The translations under genes were made by a program, and so were the position numbers. Below, in pieces: positions 1-8,831 of a stretch of 64,000 bases of DNA. The notes beneath the pieces were generated by a model, which ran no database searches, was not told where the DNA came from, and worked only from the letters and a program-made list of their open reading frames with translations. The stretch spans positions 168,038-232,037 of the forward strand of contig NZ_WGLO01000003.1 of assembly GCF_016125515.1 (NCBI RefSeq). The letters run 5' to 3'. The DNA comes from Hyphomonas sp. (GTDB lineage: Bacteria > Pseudomonadota > Alphaproteobacteria > Caulobacterales > Hyphomonadaceae). How positions within the stretch are numbered: the first letter of the stretch is position 1; every line of letters begins with the position of its first letter.

Positions 1-188
1 ATTTCCTCACCCATTTGGGTCTCCGTTTCAGGTTCTTCCAGCACAATTGCTGGTGTTCATGCCCGTAAGATGCAGCCAGGGGCGACTATGGATGCAGCGG
101 GGCTGAATTATTTTCCGGGAGGCCGCCGGATAGTCCCGATGCAGGCTTCTGCTTGCCCCGGCGGGCGCTGGCGCTTAGGTGCGGGGGC

Positions 189-902
189 ATGGTAAAGTTG
201 AAGCCCAAAGCCAAACGCAAGGCGCATGTGCCGGCGGACCTGTCGACCCCGGCGGGCCGCGCCCGGGCGCGCCGCGAGCTGGTTTGGGGCGATCACGGCT
301 TCCTGCGGGCCCGGTTCAGCAACCTGCACCGGATCTCGCCGGAGATGTGGCGCTCAAACCAGCCTTCGCCCCGTCAGGTGCTGGCCCATGCCCGGGAGCG
401 GGGCATTCGCACAATCCTGAACCTGAGGGGCGCGACCACCAAGGGCTATTACCTGCTGGAGAAGGAAGCCTGCGACGAGGCGGGAATTGAACTGGTCGAT
501 TTCCAGGTGTTTTCGCGCGATCCGCCCACGCGGGAGACGATTTTTGCCGCCCGGGACCTGTTCGAGCGGATCGAATACCCGGCCCTTATGCACTGCAAGT
601 CCGGCGCGGACCGGGCCGGGGTGATGGCTGTCCTGTACAAGCTGCTGCGCGAGCGGGTGCCTTACGAAGAGGCGGTGGAGCAGCTGTCGGGCAAATACCT
701 GCACGTGCGCCAGGGCAAGACCGGGGTGCTGGACGCCTTCATCGAGAGCTATGCCGCCTACAATGCCGGGCGTCCGCGGGGCCAATGGAAGCCGTTCCTG
801 GACTGGGTGGCGGAGGATTATGACCGCATGGCGGTCAAGGAGGCTTTTGCCCGCAAGCTGGGCAGGGGACTGCAACTGGATGCATTGCTCGGCCGCGAAT
901 AG
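189..902 (+). CDS. Tyrosine / dual-specificity phosphatase family protein
   Basis: A 237-residue soluble protein with the CX5R signature of cysteine phosphatases: the local sequence HCKSGADRAG puts the nucleophile at Cys136 and the phosphate-binding Arg at 142. The part before it (RTILNLRG, then a conserved Asp-rich turn) resembles the DSP/PTP-like fold seen in bacterial proteins that accompany lipid or polyphosphate metabolism. I chose the ATG at 189, preceded by GGTGCGGGGG, over the in-frame TTG at 153. No signal peptide is visible, so a cytoplasmic location is inferred. The substrate cannot be told from sequence. Bases 1-188 before it hold no gene I can support, only a small palindrome (CCAGCA-CAAT-TGCTGG, 38-53). 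Confidence 0.8.
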   Translation: MVKLKPKAKRKAHVPADLSTPAGRARARRELVWGDHGFLRARFSNLHRISPEMWRSNQPSPRQVLAHARERGIRTILNLRGATTKGYYLLEKEACDEAGIELVDFQVFSRDPPTRETIFAARDLFERIEYPALMHCKSGADRAGVMAVLYKLLRERVPYEEAVEQLSGKYLHVRQGKTGVLDAFIESYAAYNAGRPRGQWKPFLDWVAEDYDRMAVKEAFARKLGRGLQLDALLGRE

Positions 903-962
903 CTTTTCAGTCGCCGGAAATCGTGCGAGCACTCGGCTTGCGTGTTGCCCGGAGGGTGTCGA

Positions 963-1283
963 ATGCGGGTCTTGATCGTTTCGGCGGCGGCGATGGCTGT
1001 CCTGTCCGGATGCGGCGGACTCGGCCGCCCCTCGGACAAACAGGTCCTCATTGCAACCTGTCTTGAACAGGGCGAAGCCGAAGCAACCTGCAATTGTGTC
1101 GTCGGGGCGCTCGAGAAGAACCTCGATCCGGCGCGTCTGAAACAGGTCGCCCAGGCCGTCGGACGCGACAAGCAGGATATGCAGGACTACCTGAACTCGC
1201 TTCCGGAGGAGGATCTGCTTGCCTTCTCCGCGATTACAAACGACCTTGAGGCCTGCGGCGAAGCTGCACCGAAGGGGGCATAA
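963..1283 (+). CDS. Small predicted lipoprotein
   Basis: A 106-residue protein starting at the ATG at 963 behind a clear GGAGG (951-955). The N-terminus is a short hydrophobic signal ending in the lipobox LSGC, so Cys17 should be lipidated after signal peptidase II cleavage. The mature part has two more cysteines (TCNC) and is mostly helical and charged. I recognise no family. The upstream in-frame GTG at 942 would spoil the signal peptide and is less likely. Confidence 0.7.
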   Translation: MRVLIVSAAAMAVLSGCGGLGRPSDKQVLIATCLEQGEAEATCNCVVGALEKNLDPARLKQVAQAVGRDKQDMQDYLNSLPEEDLLAFSAITNDLEACGEAAPKGA

Positions 1284-1393
1284 GGACAGGCCGACCGGGG
1301 AATGGGCCCGGAGCCTGAAACATCGAATACGCAGGACGTGCCGCTGACCGGCGCGCGTGCCCGCAACAGGACGGAACCAAGAAGGGGATCCTA

Positions 1394-1669
1394 ATGAAGT
1401 TCATTATCATCAACAGTTTCCGGATCATGGTGTATGTGGCCTATATCGCCATCATCGTGGCCGGCATTGCCCTTGGCATTTACCAGAAGGGTGAATTCAC
1501 CGGCGAACTGATCGGCCTCTCGGGTCCGCTGGCCCAGGTGGCTGACTTTGCCGTGTTCAGCTTCGGCGGATGGGTTGCGGCCAGCATCGTCTGCGGCCTC
1601 ATCGTCACGCTGATGGACATCCGCGACGACATAAACGACCGCCTGCCGGACGCCCGCCGGGACATGTAA
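1394..1669 (+). CDS. Small inner-membrane protein, unknown function
   Basis: A 91-residue protein with two predicted membrane helices (about residues 8-30 and 52-75) joined by a short Gly-rich loop and followed by a charged tail (DIRDDINDR). Start at ATG 1394 with a GAAGGGGATCC leader. It is followed 35 bases later by an intrinsic terminator, so its transcript probably ends there. No known domain is recognised. Confidence 0.6.
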   Translation: MKFIIINSFRIMVYVAYIAIIVAGIALGIYQKGEFTGELIGLSGPLAQVADFAVFSFGGWVAASIVCGLIVTLMDIRDDINDRLPDARRDM

Positions 1670-1704
1670 TGCCGGCCGCCGGGCACGAGCGATGAAACGA
1701 TCTG

Positions 1705-1731
1705 GACCGCCGGTCATGCCGGCGGTCTTTT
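1705..1731 (+). terminator. Intrinsic terminator
   Basis: A perfect 9-bp GC-rich stem (GACCGCCGG / CCGGCGGTC) with loop TCATG is followed by TTTT. It lies 35 bases after the preceding small membrane gene but ends only 18 bases before the GTG of the MAPEG gene. Confidence 0.75.
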
Positions 1732-1749
1732 CATTGGAGGAAACCTGAA

Positions 1750-2136
1750 GTGACGCCTGTTGAAATCTCGGCGCTCTATATAGCCGCCAATATCCTTCTG
1801 CTGTGGTATCTTTCCTTCCGCGTGATCGGTCGCCGGCAAAGCGCCCGGGTCTCGCTGGGCACCGGCGGGGACAACGAACTCGAGATCCGTACCCGCGTGC
1901 ATGGCAACGCGTCAGAGTACATTCCGGTGACGATGCTGGGCCTGTTCGTGCTGGCCACGCTGGGGGCGCCCGGCTGGGCGATCCATGCGGTCGGCGGCGT
2001 CTTCACCGTCGGGCGCCTCGTGCACGCCTTCGGCCTGTCGCGGACGATCCTGCCACTGCGGGCGGGCGGGATGGTGCTGACCTGGCTAGGCATGCTTTCC
2101 GCTGCCGGCGGTCTGGTCTGGCTGGCGTTGCATTGA
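1750..2136 (+). CDS. MAPEG family membrane protein
   Basis: A 128-residue protein with four predicted membrane helices. The polar stretch after helix 1 (NELEIRTRVHGNASEYIP) carries the Arg-x-x-x-Asn and Glu pattern of the MAPEG family (membrane-associated proteins in eicosanoid and glutathione metabolism). Bacterial members are mostly uncharacterised glutathione-transferase-like proteins. The GTG start at 1750 is set by GGAGG at 1736-1740. An intrinsic terminator ends 18 bases before the start, so promoter placement is unclear. A glutathione link is plausible because gshA is nearby, but that is inference. Confidence 0.75.
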   Translation: MTPVEISALYIAANILLLWYLSFRVIGRRQSARVSLGTGGDNELEIRTRVHGNASEYIPVTMLGLFVLATLGAPGWAIHAVGGVFTVGRLVHAFGLSRTILPLRAGGMVLTWLGMLSAAGGLVWLALH

Positions 2137-2191
2137 GCCTCTGCGCACCGGCCCTGTTGCGCAGGGCTGCGGCGCGGTCCATCTAGCGCGG

Positions 2192-3538
2192 ATGACTGGA
2201 TTCACCGTACCTCCGGCCGAGCTTCTGGCCGGTCTGCTCGACAACTGTCTCAAAGCCGGCGCCAGCGCAGCCGATGCCCGGATCGGCGTGGCCGACGGCG
2301 TCAGCGTCTCGGTGCGCGATGGCAAGCTGGAAAGCATCGAGCGGGAGGAAAGCGCCAGCGTCGCGCTGCGCTGCTTCTTCGGCAAGCGCCAGGCCCATGT
2401 TTCGGGAGCGGACCTGACACCGGACGGGCTGAAAGCTTTATCCGAACGCTGCGTGGCGATGGCGCAGGCCGTGCCGGAAGACAAGTATTGCGGCTTGCCG
2501 GAGCCCGGCGCGCTGTCGACGGGCCCGTTCGACATGGACCTGACCGGTGAGCCGGAGATTTCCGCTGAGGTGCTGGAGCGGGAGGCGCTGGCGGCCGAGG
2601 CTGCGGCGCTGGCCGTGCCGGGCGTCAAAACGGTGGCCGGGTGCGGCGCTGCCTGGAACCGGTCTGAGCGCTGGGTCGCGGCGACCAACGGCTTCCGGTC
2701 CTGGAAGACCGGCACGTCCACCAGTCTGGGCCTTGCAGCCGTAGCGGAGAAGGACGGTCAGATGGAGCGGGACTATGACAGCTGGTCTGTCCGCTTCACC
2801 AAGGACCGTCCGGCCGCGGAAGAGATCGGCAAGACGGCCGGCGAGCGCACAATTGCCCGTCTCGGGGCCCGCAAGGTCGACACGCAGAAAGCGGCCGTGA
2901 TCTTCGACCGGCGCGTTTCGGATAGCCTTATTGGCGCTTTCCTCGGTGCGATTTCCGGCCCGTCGGTGGCGCGCGGCGTGAGCTTCCTGAAGGACCGGAT
3001 GGGCGAGCAGGTGTTCGCCAAGGGTGTCTACCTGACCGATGATCCTTTGCGCCCGATGGGCATGGGCAGCCGCGTGCATGACGGCGAAGGCCTGCCGGTC
3101 GCCGAGGCGCACCTGATCGAGGACGGACGGCTCACGTGCTGGCTGTTGAACACGCCGACCGCCCGCCAGTTGGGCCTTGCGCCGAACGGCTTTGCCGGCC
3201 TGGGCTTCGGCGATCCGCCGGGCGTGTCGACGTCGAACGTCTACCTGCGTCCCGGTACGCAGTCGCCCGGCGCGTTGGCCAAGGCTGCCGGCAAGGGCCT
3301 TCTGATCACGGACATGTTCGGCCCGTCGATCAACCCGAACACCGGTGACTACTCTGTCGGGGTTGCGGGCTTCTGGTTCGAGGATGGCGAGATTGCCTAT
3401 CCGGTTTCGGAAGTGACCGTGGCGGGCGACTTGCCGTCGATGTTCGCGCGGCTCGTGCCGGCATCGGACCTCGAGATCCGCTCGACCCGGGATGCGCCGT
3501 CGATCCTGATCGAGGACATGAACCTTGCTGGCAGCTGA
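2192..3538 (+). CDS. pmbA: PmbA/TldE-family metalloprotease subunit
   Basis: A 448-residue protein of the TldD/PmbA (U62) family. It lacks the HExxxH zinc site that its partner TldD carries, as expected for the PmbA/TldE half of the TldD-TldE heterodimer, which degrades unfolded peptides and matures some modified peptides. The partner tldD is in this window but about 11 kb away on the other strand. The C-terminal half has the conserved Gly-rich blocks (GMGSRVHDGEG; MFGPSINPNTGDYSVGVAGF). It starts at ATG 2192 and overlaps the next gene by 14 bases, suggesting translational coupling in a pmbA / phosphatase / exporter operon. Confidence 0.9.
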   Translation: MTGFTVPPAELLAGLLDNCLKAGASAADARIGVADGVSVSVRDGKLESIEREESASVALRCFFGKRQAHVSGADLTPDGLKALSERCVAMAQAVPEDKYCGLPEPGALSTGPFDMDLTGEPEISAEVLEREALAAEAAALAVPGVKTVAGCGAAWNRSERWVAATNGFRSWKTGTSTSLGLAAVAEKDGQMERDYDSWSVRFTKDRPAAEEIGKTAGERTIARLGARKVDTQKAAVIFDRRVSDSLIGAFLGAISGPSVARGVSFLKDRMGEQVFAKGVYLTDDPLRPMGMGSRVHDGEGLPVAEAHLIEDGRLTCWLLNTPTARQLGLAPNGFAGLGFGDPPGVSTSNVYLRPGTQSPGALAKAAGKGLLITDMFGPSINPNTGDYSVGVAGFWFEDGEIAYPVSEVTVAGDLPSMFARLVPASDLEIRSTRDAPSILIEDMNLAGS

Positions 3539-4646
3539 GCGGACACTCGACGCAGACGTCCGCTTGCTTTGCCAGCTGGCGCAGGAAGCCGGCGACCTCG
3601 CGATGTCCTATCTGGGCAATGGCGGGCCGGAATCCTGGAACAAGACGACCGGCGGTCCGGTCACCGAGGCCGACCTCGCCGTGAACCGGCTGTGCGCGCA
3701 GACGCTGAAGACGGCCCGCCCGGAATATGGCTGGCTGTCGGAAGAAACGCTGGACGATCCCGGCGCGCGGCAGAAATCGCGCTGCTGGGTGGTGGACCCC
3801 ATCGACGGCACGCGCGCCTACATGCGCGGCGGGGCGGACTGGTGCGTGGGCCTGGCGATCGTGGAAGAGGGCGAGGCGGTGGCAGGGGTGATCTATGCCC
3901 CGGCGCTGGGCCAGTTTTACGAGGCGCGGCGCGGGGCTGGGGCGAGGCGGAACGGCCAGCGCATCCAGGTTTCGCAGCGCCGCGGCGAAGCCGGCACGCG
4001 CCTGATCACCAATGAAGGCATGATCGGCCACCCGAGCTGGCGCGAGCCCTGGCCGGAGGTGCAACTTGCCCGGCCCAAGCCGAACGCGACCCTTCTGCGC
4101 CTGGCGCTGGTGGCCGCCGGAGACTGGGACGCAGTGATCGTGCTGGCCGAAAAGGCCGACTGGGACCTTGCGGCCGGCGCCGTGCTCGTTTCCGAAGCGG
4201 GCGGGCAGGCGACGACCCATGCCGGCGAGCCGCTGGTGTTCAATCAGGCCGTTCCGGCCCAGCGCAGTGTGCTGGCCTCTGGAAACGGGCTTCATCCTTT
4301 GTTAGTGCGCCGCACTGGATATGTGCCGCTACCCGACCCGCAAACGCGGGCCGCGTTGAAACCGGCGCCAGAGACGACGGAGCTCCGCAAGATGGCCGAC
4401 AAGGACAAACACGGTAAACAACTGCTTCACATCGTGTTCGGCGGTGAACTGAAAGACGTGACGGGCGTGGAGTTCGAAGACCTGTCGCAGATCGATTTCG
4501 TGGGGGCCTTCCCCAACTACCAGGCGGCCTATGACGCCTGGAAAGCGGCGGCGCAGCGCACCGTGGACCATGCCGAAACGCGCTATTTCATCCTGCATGC
4601 GCACCGGCTCCTCGACCCCGCGACGGGAGATACCCATAACATCTGA
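3525..4646 (+). CDS. Inositol-monophosphatase family (CysQ-like) protein fused to DUF4170
   Basis: A 373-residue two-domain protein. Residues 1-265 are an inositol-monophosphatase/CysQ fold with the metal motif DPIDGT (Asp91, Asp94), the second metal Asp in WDLAAG (Asp214) and an upstream EE pair. The likely substrate class is a sugar or nucleotide phosphate such as PAP. Residues 290-373 match DUF4170, a short conserved alphaproteobacterial domain normally encoded as its own gene beside cysQ. The TTG at 3525 is chosen because the fold begins at once and the next ATG (3603) would remove helix 1. An in-frame ATG at 4392 with GGAG at 4379-4382 could also produce DUF4170 alone. The gene overlaps pmbA and the exporter gene. 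Confidence 0.82.
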   Translation: MLAAERTLDADVRLLCQLAQEAGDLAMSYLGNGGPESWNKTTGGPVTEADLAVNRLCAQTLKTARPEYGWLSEETLDDPGARQKSRCWVVDPIDGTRAYMRGGADWCVGLAIVEEGEAVAGVIYAPALGQFYEARRGAGARRNGQRIQVSQRRGEAGTRLITNEGMIGHPSWREPWPEVQLARPKPNATLLRLALVAAGDWDAVIVLAEKADWDLAAGAVLVSEAGGQATTHAGEPLVFNQAVPAQRSVLASGNGLHPLLVRRTGYVPLPDPQTRAALKPAPETTELRKMADKDKHGKQLLHIVFGGELKDVTGVEFEDLSQIDFVGAFPNYQAAYDAWKAAAQRTVDHAETRYFILHAHRLLDPATGDTHNI

Positions 4647-6408
4647 GCCCGCCCCCGCCGCACCGCAGCGGTCCCTCTGGCGGCTGTTCAAGGTGCATTT
4701 CTGGCCGCACCGGGCATGGTTTATCGGCGGCACCGCGCTCGCGTTGCTGACCGCGCTTTGGGGCATCGGCTATGTCGCCGCGCTCGACTATGTCGGCAAT
4801 TCGCTGCAGGCGCAGATGACCGGCGACGCTGGCGGCGCGCCGACGGGGTGGATCTGGTCCGGCATCGCCGCGATCATCGTGCTGACCGCGGGGCGGTCGC
4901 TGTCGATGTATGGCATGACATTGTTGAACAATACCGGCGTGCAACGCGGTCTCGTCAGTGTGCAGACCGTTCAGTATGACGCGCTGATTGACGGTGACTA
5001 CGCGCGCGTCGCGGCGGATGCCTCGGGCAGCTTCGTTTCCCGCTTCATCAGCGATGTGATCTCGATCCGCGAGGCAGCGCTGCGCTTTGCCAACAATTTC
5101 ACCAAGAGCCTCGCCACAGTGATCGGTGTACTGATCTGGCTGTTCTGGAAGGACTGGCAGCTCGCGCTGATCATTGCGGTGGTCTACCCACTGGCGCTGG
5201 GCCCGGTTGTCTCGCTCGGCAATTCTGTGCGTAAGCGGGCGAAAAGGTCGGCCGAGCAGACGGGCGAAGTCACGTCGCTCCTGTCAGAAGGGTTCCAGTC
5301 TGCCCGTGTCGTCAAGGCGTTCGGGCTCGAGCGCTGGCAGAAGGCGCGGGCGGAAAAGGGCTTTGCCGAACGGTCCTCGTTGTTCCTGAAGGTCTTGTCC
5401 AAGCGCGCAGGCGTCGATCCGGTGCTGGAAGTGTTTGGCGGGTTTGCGCTGGCGGCGCTGCTAGGCGTCGTCGCCTGGCGGATATCGCAGGGGCAGAACA
5501 CGCTGGGCGACCTGCTGGGCGTGATCGGTGCAGTGGCCGTCGCGGCGCCGGAAGTGCGCGCGCTCGGCTCCATCAGTGCGGTCGCGCAGGAAGGCGCCGC
5601 CGCGGCCGACCGCGTGTTCGAAATCGTCGATGCAAAGCCGAAAGTCGCTGACCGGCCCGGCGCGCTGGGCATCGAAACGGCGCGCGGTGAGATCGAGTTC
5701 AGCGATGTGCACTTTGCCTATCCGGACGGCACGCAGGCCCTGAAAGGGCTGTCCTTCACCGCGCGGCCCGGCGAGACGGTCGCGTTCGTCGGCGCGTCCG
5801 GCGCGGGTAAGTCGACCGTGTTCAACCTGCTGATGCGTCTCTACGATGCCGATGGCGGCTCGGTCCGTCTCGACGGACTGGACGTGCGCGATGTGACCGG
5901 CGCGAGCCTGCGCGGCCAGATGGCGCTGGTGGCGCAGGACGCAGCCCTGTTCGACGATACGATTGCCAACAACATCGCGCTGGGCAAACCGGGCGCAACG
6001 CGCGCGGCAGTCGAGAAGGCTGCCATGGCGGCCAACGCGCACGTGTTCATCCAGGCGATGCCAGGCGGCTATGACGCGCCGGCCGGTGAGATGGGCCGCA
6101 ACCTTTCCGGCGGCCAGCGCCAGCGGGTGGCGCTCGCCCGCGCGATCCTGCGCGGCGCGCCCATCCTGCTGCTGGATGAAGCGACCTCGGCGCTGGACGC
6201 CGAAAGCGAAGCCAAGGTGCAGGAGGCATTGTCGCAGTTTGCGCGTGGACGGACGGTATTGATCATCGCCCACCGCCTCTCGACCGTGCGGGCCGCCGAC
6301 CGCATCATCGTGATGGAGGACGGCCGCGCGGTTGAAGAGGGCACACACGATGCCCTTATGGCCAGGGGCGGCACTTACAACCGGCTGGTCGAGCTGCAGC
6401 TGAGCTGA
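4597..6408 (+). CDS. ABC transporter, fused permease-ATPase (MsbA-like)
   Basis: About 603 residues: an N-terminal six-helix exporter domain (about residues 40-320) and a C-terminal ATPase with Walker A GASGAGKST near residue 400, signature LSGGQRQR near 502, Walker B ILLLDEATSALD near 520 and the H-loop AHRLS. This is the architecture of homodimeric lipid A / lipid flippases such as MsbA. Context (CysQ-like protein and DUF4170, genes often near LPS genes in alphaproteobacteria) supports an envelope lipid substrate. The start is uncertain. ATG 4597 overlaps the upstream gene by 50 bases. The best ribosome-binding site (GGGAGA, 4625-4630) instead points at an ATA codon at 4636. Confidence 0.85.
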   Translation: MRTGSSTPRREIPITSEPAPAAPQRSLWRLFKVHFWPHRAWFIGGTALALLTALWGIGYVAALDYVGNSLQAQMTGDAGGAPTGWIWSGIAAIIVLTAGRSLSMYGMTLLNNTGVQRGLVSVQTVQYDALIDGDYARVAADASGSFVSRFISDVISIREAALRFANNFTKSLATVIGVLIWLFWKDWQLALIIAVVYPLALGPVVSLGNSVRKRAKRSAEQTGEVTSLLSEGFQSARVVKAFGLERWQKARAEKGFAERSSLFLKVLSKRAGVDPVLEVFGGFALAALLGVVAWRISQGQNTLGDLLGVIGAVAVAAPEVRALGSISAVAQEGAAAADRVFEIVDAKPKVADRPGALGIETARGEIEFSDVHFAYPDGTQALKGLSFTARPGETVAFVGASGAGKSTVFNLLMRLYDADGGSVRLDGLDVRDVTGASLRGQMALVAQDAALFDDTIANNIALGKPGATRAAVEKAAMAANAHVFIQAMPGGYDAPAGEMGRNLSGGQRQRVALARAILRGAPILLLDEATSALDAESEAKVQEALSQFARGRTVLIIAHRLSTVRAADRIIVMEDGRAVEEGTHDALMARGGTYNRLVELQLS

Positions 6409-6426
6409 GCGGTTTGCAGGCCTTCG

Positions 6427-7008
6427 CTATCTGGATTTGGGCTCGATCGGCACCATCACGTGCACCATGGGCGTGTTGTCCCACATGACGTACGGTCCGC
6501 CCGCATAGGGATCCCGCGGCAGGCTGGCGATCTCAGCCGTGGTCGGGAAAAGCATCATGATATGCGGGCCATCCTGAACCCACATACCGCTGTCATCGTG
6601 CGTCGTCGCGCCCGGGTCCATGTTATGCACCATGGCATCGCCCTGAAGCATGTAGGACACGCCGATAACGTCGGTCGAGAAATTGCTCCCTGTCATCGCC
6701 GCCTTCAGCCATGCCGTCCAGGCGGCGTCATTGCACATCGGGTGTTCGTCGCCGGGGATCAGCGGAATGCCGGGGAGGCAAGTCCAGCCATTGCTGCCTT
6801 CACGCAGGACTGTTCCGTCTACGTCAACGATGGTCGATTCCGCCGATATGTCGGACGGGGCGGCGAGCATGGCGCGCGCGATCTTCTGGTCAACGACTGA
6901 CACTTCAGCCGGCTCCGCCGCCGCATAGGTTGCGCAGCCTGCGACGGCGACGGCCAGGGCTGGCGCGGTCAGCAGTTTCAAGGAGTTCCTGGTGTTTGAA
7001 AACGTCAT
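6427..7008 (-). CDS. Predicted lipoprotein, unknown function
   Basis: A 193-residue protein with a signal peptide and lipobox AGC (Cys25), so probably anchored to a membrane facing the periplasm. The ATG at 7008 is preceded by AGGACAAGAG; longer in-frame versions lack a signal. The mature part contains a single WTCLPG segment, a His/Met-rich middle (DAMVHNMDPG, HIMMLFP) and a C-terminus rich in Met and His (MVHVMVPIEP). These could bind a metal or haem, but that is inference. I do not recognise the family. It converges with the exporter gene, 18 bases apart. Confidence 0.65.
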   Translation of the reverse strand: MTFSNTRNSLKLLTAPALAVAVAGCATYAAAEPAEVSVVDQKIARAMLAAPSDISAESTIVDVDGTVLREGSNGWTCLPGIPLIPGDEHPMCNDAAWTAWLKAAMTGSNFSTDVIGVSYMLQGDAMVHNMDPGATTHDDSGMWVQDGPHIMMLFPTTAEIASLPRDPYAGGPYVMWDNTPMVHVMVPIEPKSR

Positions 7009-7331
7009 ATCTCTTGTCCTTTTGGGCTGACCGGGCGCCGTTCGGGCCGGATCAGCATGATGCGCAGTCAAGAAAGGGTTGCTCAAGCGCAATGCCTGAG
7101 TGTACGCCGTGCCTGACGCGGTGATCTTTGTACAAATCAACCCGCGCGTATGCGGACTTTCCGTTTGCCCGTCGATGCGCGGGCCTTTCCCCACCTGCGG
7201 AAACATGGCGGTCAGCGCCGCATTTCCGAGGATGCGTAACTGTGCGCTTCGAGGACGCGTCCGTCAACCAAAGTTCTGGTCGACACTTTTGCTTGCGGGC
7301 AAGGGTTTCCCGTCAGGGGTGCGTTGCGCGT
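7009..7331. other. Gene-free stretch (323 bases)
   Basis: No coding region is convincing here on either strand. It contains the 5' leader of the minus-strand lipoprotein gene and a perfect 10-bp palindrome TTTGTACAAA at 7127-7136, which could be an operator. A weak minus-strand promoter (TTGAGC, 18 bases, CATCAT) is possible but not certain. Confidence 0.4.
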
Positions 7332-8120
7332 CTAGTCACCTGTGAAATCCGGGTCGCGCTTCTCGAAGAAGGCTTTCACGCCTTCCTTGAAGTCTTCCGT
7401 CTGCTGCATCAGGGCGAAGGCTTCGAGGTCCCGGTGCGCCGTGGCTTTGGCCAGCGCGAGTGCGGCGACGTTCACGTCCTGCTTTACCATCTTCAGCGCG
7501 GTGGGTGGCAGTTTGGCGGCGGCTTCGGCGACTTCGCGGGCCTTGGCCAGCGCGCTGCCGGGGGCAACGACATGATCAGCAAGGCCCCAGTCCAGCGCCG
7601 TCCGTGCACTGATCTTTTCACAGAGCCCGGCGATCCGCTTCGCGCGGGCCGGGCCGACCAGCGCGACGAAACGCGGGATCGATCTCCAACTCATGTTCAT
7701 GCCGCGCTCAACCTCCGGCACGTAAAGCGTGGAGTTTTCAGAAACGACCCGCAGGTCGCACGAGACGGCGAGCGCCGCGCCGCCGCCGACGCACCAGCCT
7801 TCGATGGCGCAGATCGTCAGTGCGTCCACTTGTTCCCAGGCTTCGCACATCGCGGGACCGGTGCGAAGGCCGATGCGGCGTTCGGACAGGCCGAGCCGGC
7901 GCACGTCGGCGCCTTCCGGATCGCGCAGGTCTGCGCCCAGCGTGAAATTGTCCGCACGGCCGGTCAGGATGACGGCAGAGATGGCCGGATCGCCTGCGAA
8001 CAGGCAGGCGGCCGTCGTCAGTTCACGCATCAGTTTCTGGCTGAGTGCGTTAGCCTTGGCGCCGGTGTCGAACGACACGGTGGCGATGCGGCCCTGCGTT
8101 TGGATGCGCACGAGGTCCAT
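7332..8120 (-). CDS. Enoyl-CoA hydratase / isomerase family protein
   Basis: A 262-residue crotonase-fold protein. It shows the oxyanion-hole segments of the family (LGADLRDPEG and IEGWCVGGGAALAVSCDL) and the acyl-CoA pocket helix. The catalytic positions (GGAALA...PEVERG) are close to, but not identical with, those of classical FadB-type hydratases, so the exact reaction (hydration, isomerisation or another crotonase reaction) is open. It follows the DsbA-family gene by 5 bases on the same strand and is probably co-transcribed. Confidence 0.85.
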   Translation of the reverse strand: MDLVRIQTQGRIATVSFDTGAKANALSQKLMRELTTAACLFAGDPAISAVILTGRADNFTLGADLRDPEGADVRRLGLSERRIGLRTGPAMCEAWEQVDALTICAIEGWCVGGGAALAVSCDLRVVSENSTLYVPEVERGMNMSWRSIPRFVALVGPARAKRIAGLCEKISARTALDWGLADHVVAPGSALAKAREVAEAAAKLPPTALKMVKQDVNVAALALAKATAHRDLEAFALMQQTEDFKEGVKAFFEKRDPDFTGD

Positions 8121-8125
8121 GGCGG

Positions 8126-8800
8126 TCAGGCCTGAGGGCCGGCGGGGTGTTCCTCGGTCGGCAGCGTAGCGGCATGGCGGATGAACTTTGCCAGCTTCTC
8201 CGCGCTTTCGGCGCCTTGCACGGCGACGCGCCTGTTGGCGATATAAGTCGGCACACCTGAGATACCCATCTGCCGGAAGGTGTCCGCCTCGGCCCGCACG
8301 TTCGCTGTGTCCGCGCCATTGGTGAGCAGCTCGGCCACAATGTCCGTATCCAGACCAATCTGTCCGGCGATCTCTGTCAGCACGCCATGGTTGCCGATGT
8401 CGCGTGCGTCTTCGAAATAGGCCTGGAAGAGCGCTTCCTTGGCGGCCGCGCCCTTGTTCTGGCCCTGGGCCCAGCGCACGATGCGGTGCGCGTCGAAACT
8501 GTTGGGGCGGTGGGAAATCTTGTCGAACCGGTAGGGGATGCCTTCCGTCTCGCCATAGTCGATCAGCGCCTGCCGCATCATCGCCATGCGTTCCTTGCCT
8601 TCCGGCGAGGTCACCCGGCTGGACATGTAGGCCTTGTAGTCGACGCCCTCCGGCGGGATCGTCGGATCCAGCTCATACGGACGGAAAACAAGCTGCACAT
8701 CGACGTCGGGCGCCAGGGCGCGCGCGGCTTCGATGCGGCGAAGACCCAGCCAGCACCAGGGGCAGACGAGATCGGATACCATTTCGAGGAGGACGGTCAT
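8126..8800 (-). CDS. DsbA-family oxidoreductase (FrnE-like)
   Basis: A 224-residue cytoplasmic thioredoxin-fold protein with the redox motif CPWC at Cys13-Cys16 directly after strand 1, followed by a helical insertion and the cis-Pro segment GISGVPTY near residue 185. This is the layout of the FrnE / 2-hydroxychromene-2-carboxylate isomerase-like DsbA group, which lacks a signal peptide. Members act as disulfide isomerases or glutathione-dependent isomerases. Start at ATG 8800. It probably forms a short operon with the downstream enoyl-CoA hydratase. Confidence 0.88.
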   Translation of the reverse strand: MTVLLEMVSDLVCPWCWLGLRRIEAARALAPDVDVQLVFRPYELDPTIPPEGVDYKAYMSSRVTSPEGKERMAMMRQALIDYGETEGIPYRFDKISHRPNSFDAHRIVRWAQGQNKGAAAKEALFQAYFEDARDIGNHGVLTEIAGQIGLDTDIVAELLTNGADTANVRAEADTFRQMGISGVPTYIANRRVAVQGAESAEKLAKFIRHAATLPTEEHPAGPQA

Positions 8801-8831
8801 GGCAGGACTATAAGCCAGCCGCTGCAGCCCG

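Noticed and set aside
7128..8135. 335-codon plus-strand frame
   Set aside because: Antisense shadow of the enoyl-CoA hydratase gene with Arg/Gly-rich composition.
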